DNA from: 66-474 sp963771735
GTDB taxonomy: Bacteria > Pseudomonadota > Gammaproteobacteria > Xanthomonadales > Rhodanobacteraceae
Direction: 5' to 3'
Assembly (NCBI GenBank): GCA_963771735.1
Contig: CAVYUN010000004.1
Span: 1-64,000, forward strand
DNA: 64,000 nt
Shown here: positions 63,188 to 64,000 of the stretch, in pieces
Numbering within the stretch: the stretch's first letter is position 1
Layout: the number at the start of each line of letters is the position of its first letter
The notes under the pieces: generated by a model
What the model saw: only the letters and a program-made list of their open reading frames with translations
Told to the model about the DNA's origin: nothing
Database searches by the model: none
Program-made: the position numbers and the translations under genes

Positions 63188-64000
63188 TTACTGATAGCCA
63201 AGGATAGCATTGCGCAGGAAGGAACCGGTGCGTTCGCCGTAGGCGCCGAGTCCCTTGAATTCGATTTCAAGCATGATCGCGCTGTCGGAGTCGCCCTTGT
63301 AGTCGTACACGTAATGCCGGCTCAGCAGGCGCACCGCGGTGCAGCAGCTGTCCCACTCGATGCCCCCGAAAGTGTCAATGGCGCGCCGGTCACGCAGCGA
63401 GTAGGTGTAACCGGCGACCAGCTTCCAGGCCGCGCCGACGGGGATTTCCGTGGTCAGGTCGGCCTGTTCGAGCAGGTTGCGCCGGTAGCGGTAATCGAAA
63501 TTGACGATGCCGTCGCCCCACAGGCGGCGCTGCAGGCCTACCGTCGAGACGTCGGTTCTGTCGGTATTGGGGTTCCATTGTTGCGAGGTCGTCAGGCGCC
63601 AGTTGTCGTTCAGCGCGACCGTGAGGTTGGCCACGTAGTTGGAGCCGGAGTAGTCGACGGCCTTGCCGCCGCGACGCAAGGTCACCAGCTCCGGATCGAA
63701 ATAGCGGATCTGGCCGATGCTGGCGGAGAGCTTTTCGTCGCCGTTTGCGTCGAGGAACCGCGTGGTCAACGCCAGCGAAAGGTTGTTGGCGTTCATCTGG
63801 CGATCGGCACCGCTGAAGCTGTTGGTGGTGAACAGCTGCCAGAAATCGAAAGTCAGCGGCTGGGTGTCGAACAATGGCAAGTCGTTCTGGTTGCGGTACG
63901 GCACGCGCAGGTAGTAGATGCGCGGTTCCAGCGTCTGGGTGTAGTCGCTGCCGAACAGGTGGACCTGGCGTTCGAAGATCAGGCCGGCATCCACGTCGAA
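63188..64000 (-). CDS. lptD: LPS-assembly protein LptD, C-terminal part (cut by window edge)
   Basis: 271 residues of the C-terminal beta-barrel are inside the window. LEPRIYYLRVPYRNQNDLPLFDT is the conserved LptD barrel sequence, followed by alternating strands (LSLALTTRFLDANGDEKLSASIGQIRYF, WRLTTSQQWNP, VNFDYRYRRN) and the paired cysteines WDSCCTAVRLLSRHYV used for inter-domain disulfides. It ends LEIEFKGLGAYG and FLRNAILGYQ. LptD inserts lipopolysaccharide into the outer leaflet. The 5' end lies beyond 64000. Confidence 0.95.
   Translation of the reverse strand, partial: FDVDAGLIFERQVHLFGSDYTQTLEPRIYYLRVPYRNQNDLPLFDTQPLTFDFWQLFTTNSFSGADRQMNANNLSLALTTRFLDANGDEKLSASIGQIRYFDPELVTLRRGGKAVDYSGSNYVANLTVALNDNWRLTTSQQWNPNTDRTDVSTVGLQRRLWGDGIVNFDYRYRRNLLEQADLTTEIPVGAAWKLVAGYTYSLRDRRAIDTFGGIEWDSCCTAVRLLSRHYVYDYKGDSDSAIMLEIEFKGLGAYGERTGSFLRNAILGYQ

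Overview
The window looks like a piece of a GC-rich gammaproteobacterial chromosome of the Xanthomonadales type (Rhodanobacteraceae or Xanthomonadaceae relatives). This is inferred from gene order and family content, not from rRNA. The order lptD-surA-pdxA-rsmA-apaG-apaH, the block lepA-lepB-DUF4845-rnc-era-recO, the lexA2-imuA-imuB-dnaE2 mutagenesis cassette, the ftsY-asmA-mutY-yggX block and several small secreted families (DUF6491, CBU_0592-like) all fit that group.

Layout. 1-3.0 kb: type I modification and specificity genes (hsdM, hsdS, minus strand). 3.1-9.0 kb: the damage-inducible cassette lexA2-imuA-imuB-dnaE2, preceded by a perfect GTAC-N4-GTAC operator touching the lexA2 start codon. 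9.0-15.6 kb: an accessory region of lower GC with two divergent DUF4238-like genes, a short array of integron-type cassettes with at least two clear attC sites but no integron integrase (GIY-YIG nuclease, CX5R phosphatase, HNH nuclease), a YpsA-like gene, and a P4-type integrase beside tRNA-Leu(CAG). 15.9-41.6 kb: core genome in RNA processing, DNA repair, protein targeting, translation and envelope maintenance. 41.6-50.85 kb: a low-GC membrane-protein gene, then an 8.35-kb integrated element that splits a tRNA-Val(CAC) gene into two halves. 50.9-64 kb: core genome again, with metH and its ArsR-methyltransferase fusion neighbour, an acyl-CoA dehydrogenase, and the lptD-to-apaH operon, with lptD cut by the right edge.

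How genes work together. The imu cassette gives SOS mutagenesis under its own LexA2. lepA-lepB-DUF4845-rnc-era-recO joins protein export with rRNA processing and recombination. LptD (outer membrane) depends on SurA (periplasmic chaperone) from the same operon. YdbH and YdbL probably act in envelope lipid homeostasis. The 8.35-kb element has an integrase, an AlpA-like regulator, a primase-helicase and one HK97-type capsid gene on the plus strand, and a GvpU-like protein, a retropepsin-like protease and a DUF5678 protein on the minus strand. It resembles a phage satellite rather than a full prophage.

Caveat. Many genes (hsdS, hsdM, lexA2/imuA, imuB, dnaE2, the first DUF4238 gene, the phosphatase cassette, ftsY, the element primase and capsid, the DUF5678 gene, metH, rsmA) are broken by single-base frame changes while the protein similarity simply resumes in another frame. 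Several breaks disappear if one base is removed from a short run, and essential or near-essential genes are affected, so most are probably assembly or sequencing indels rather than pseudogenes. Such genes are given as one span each.
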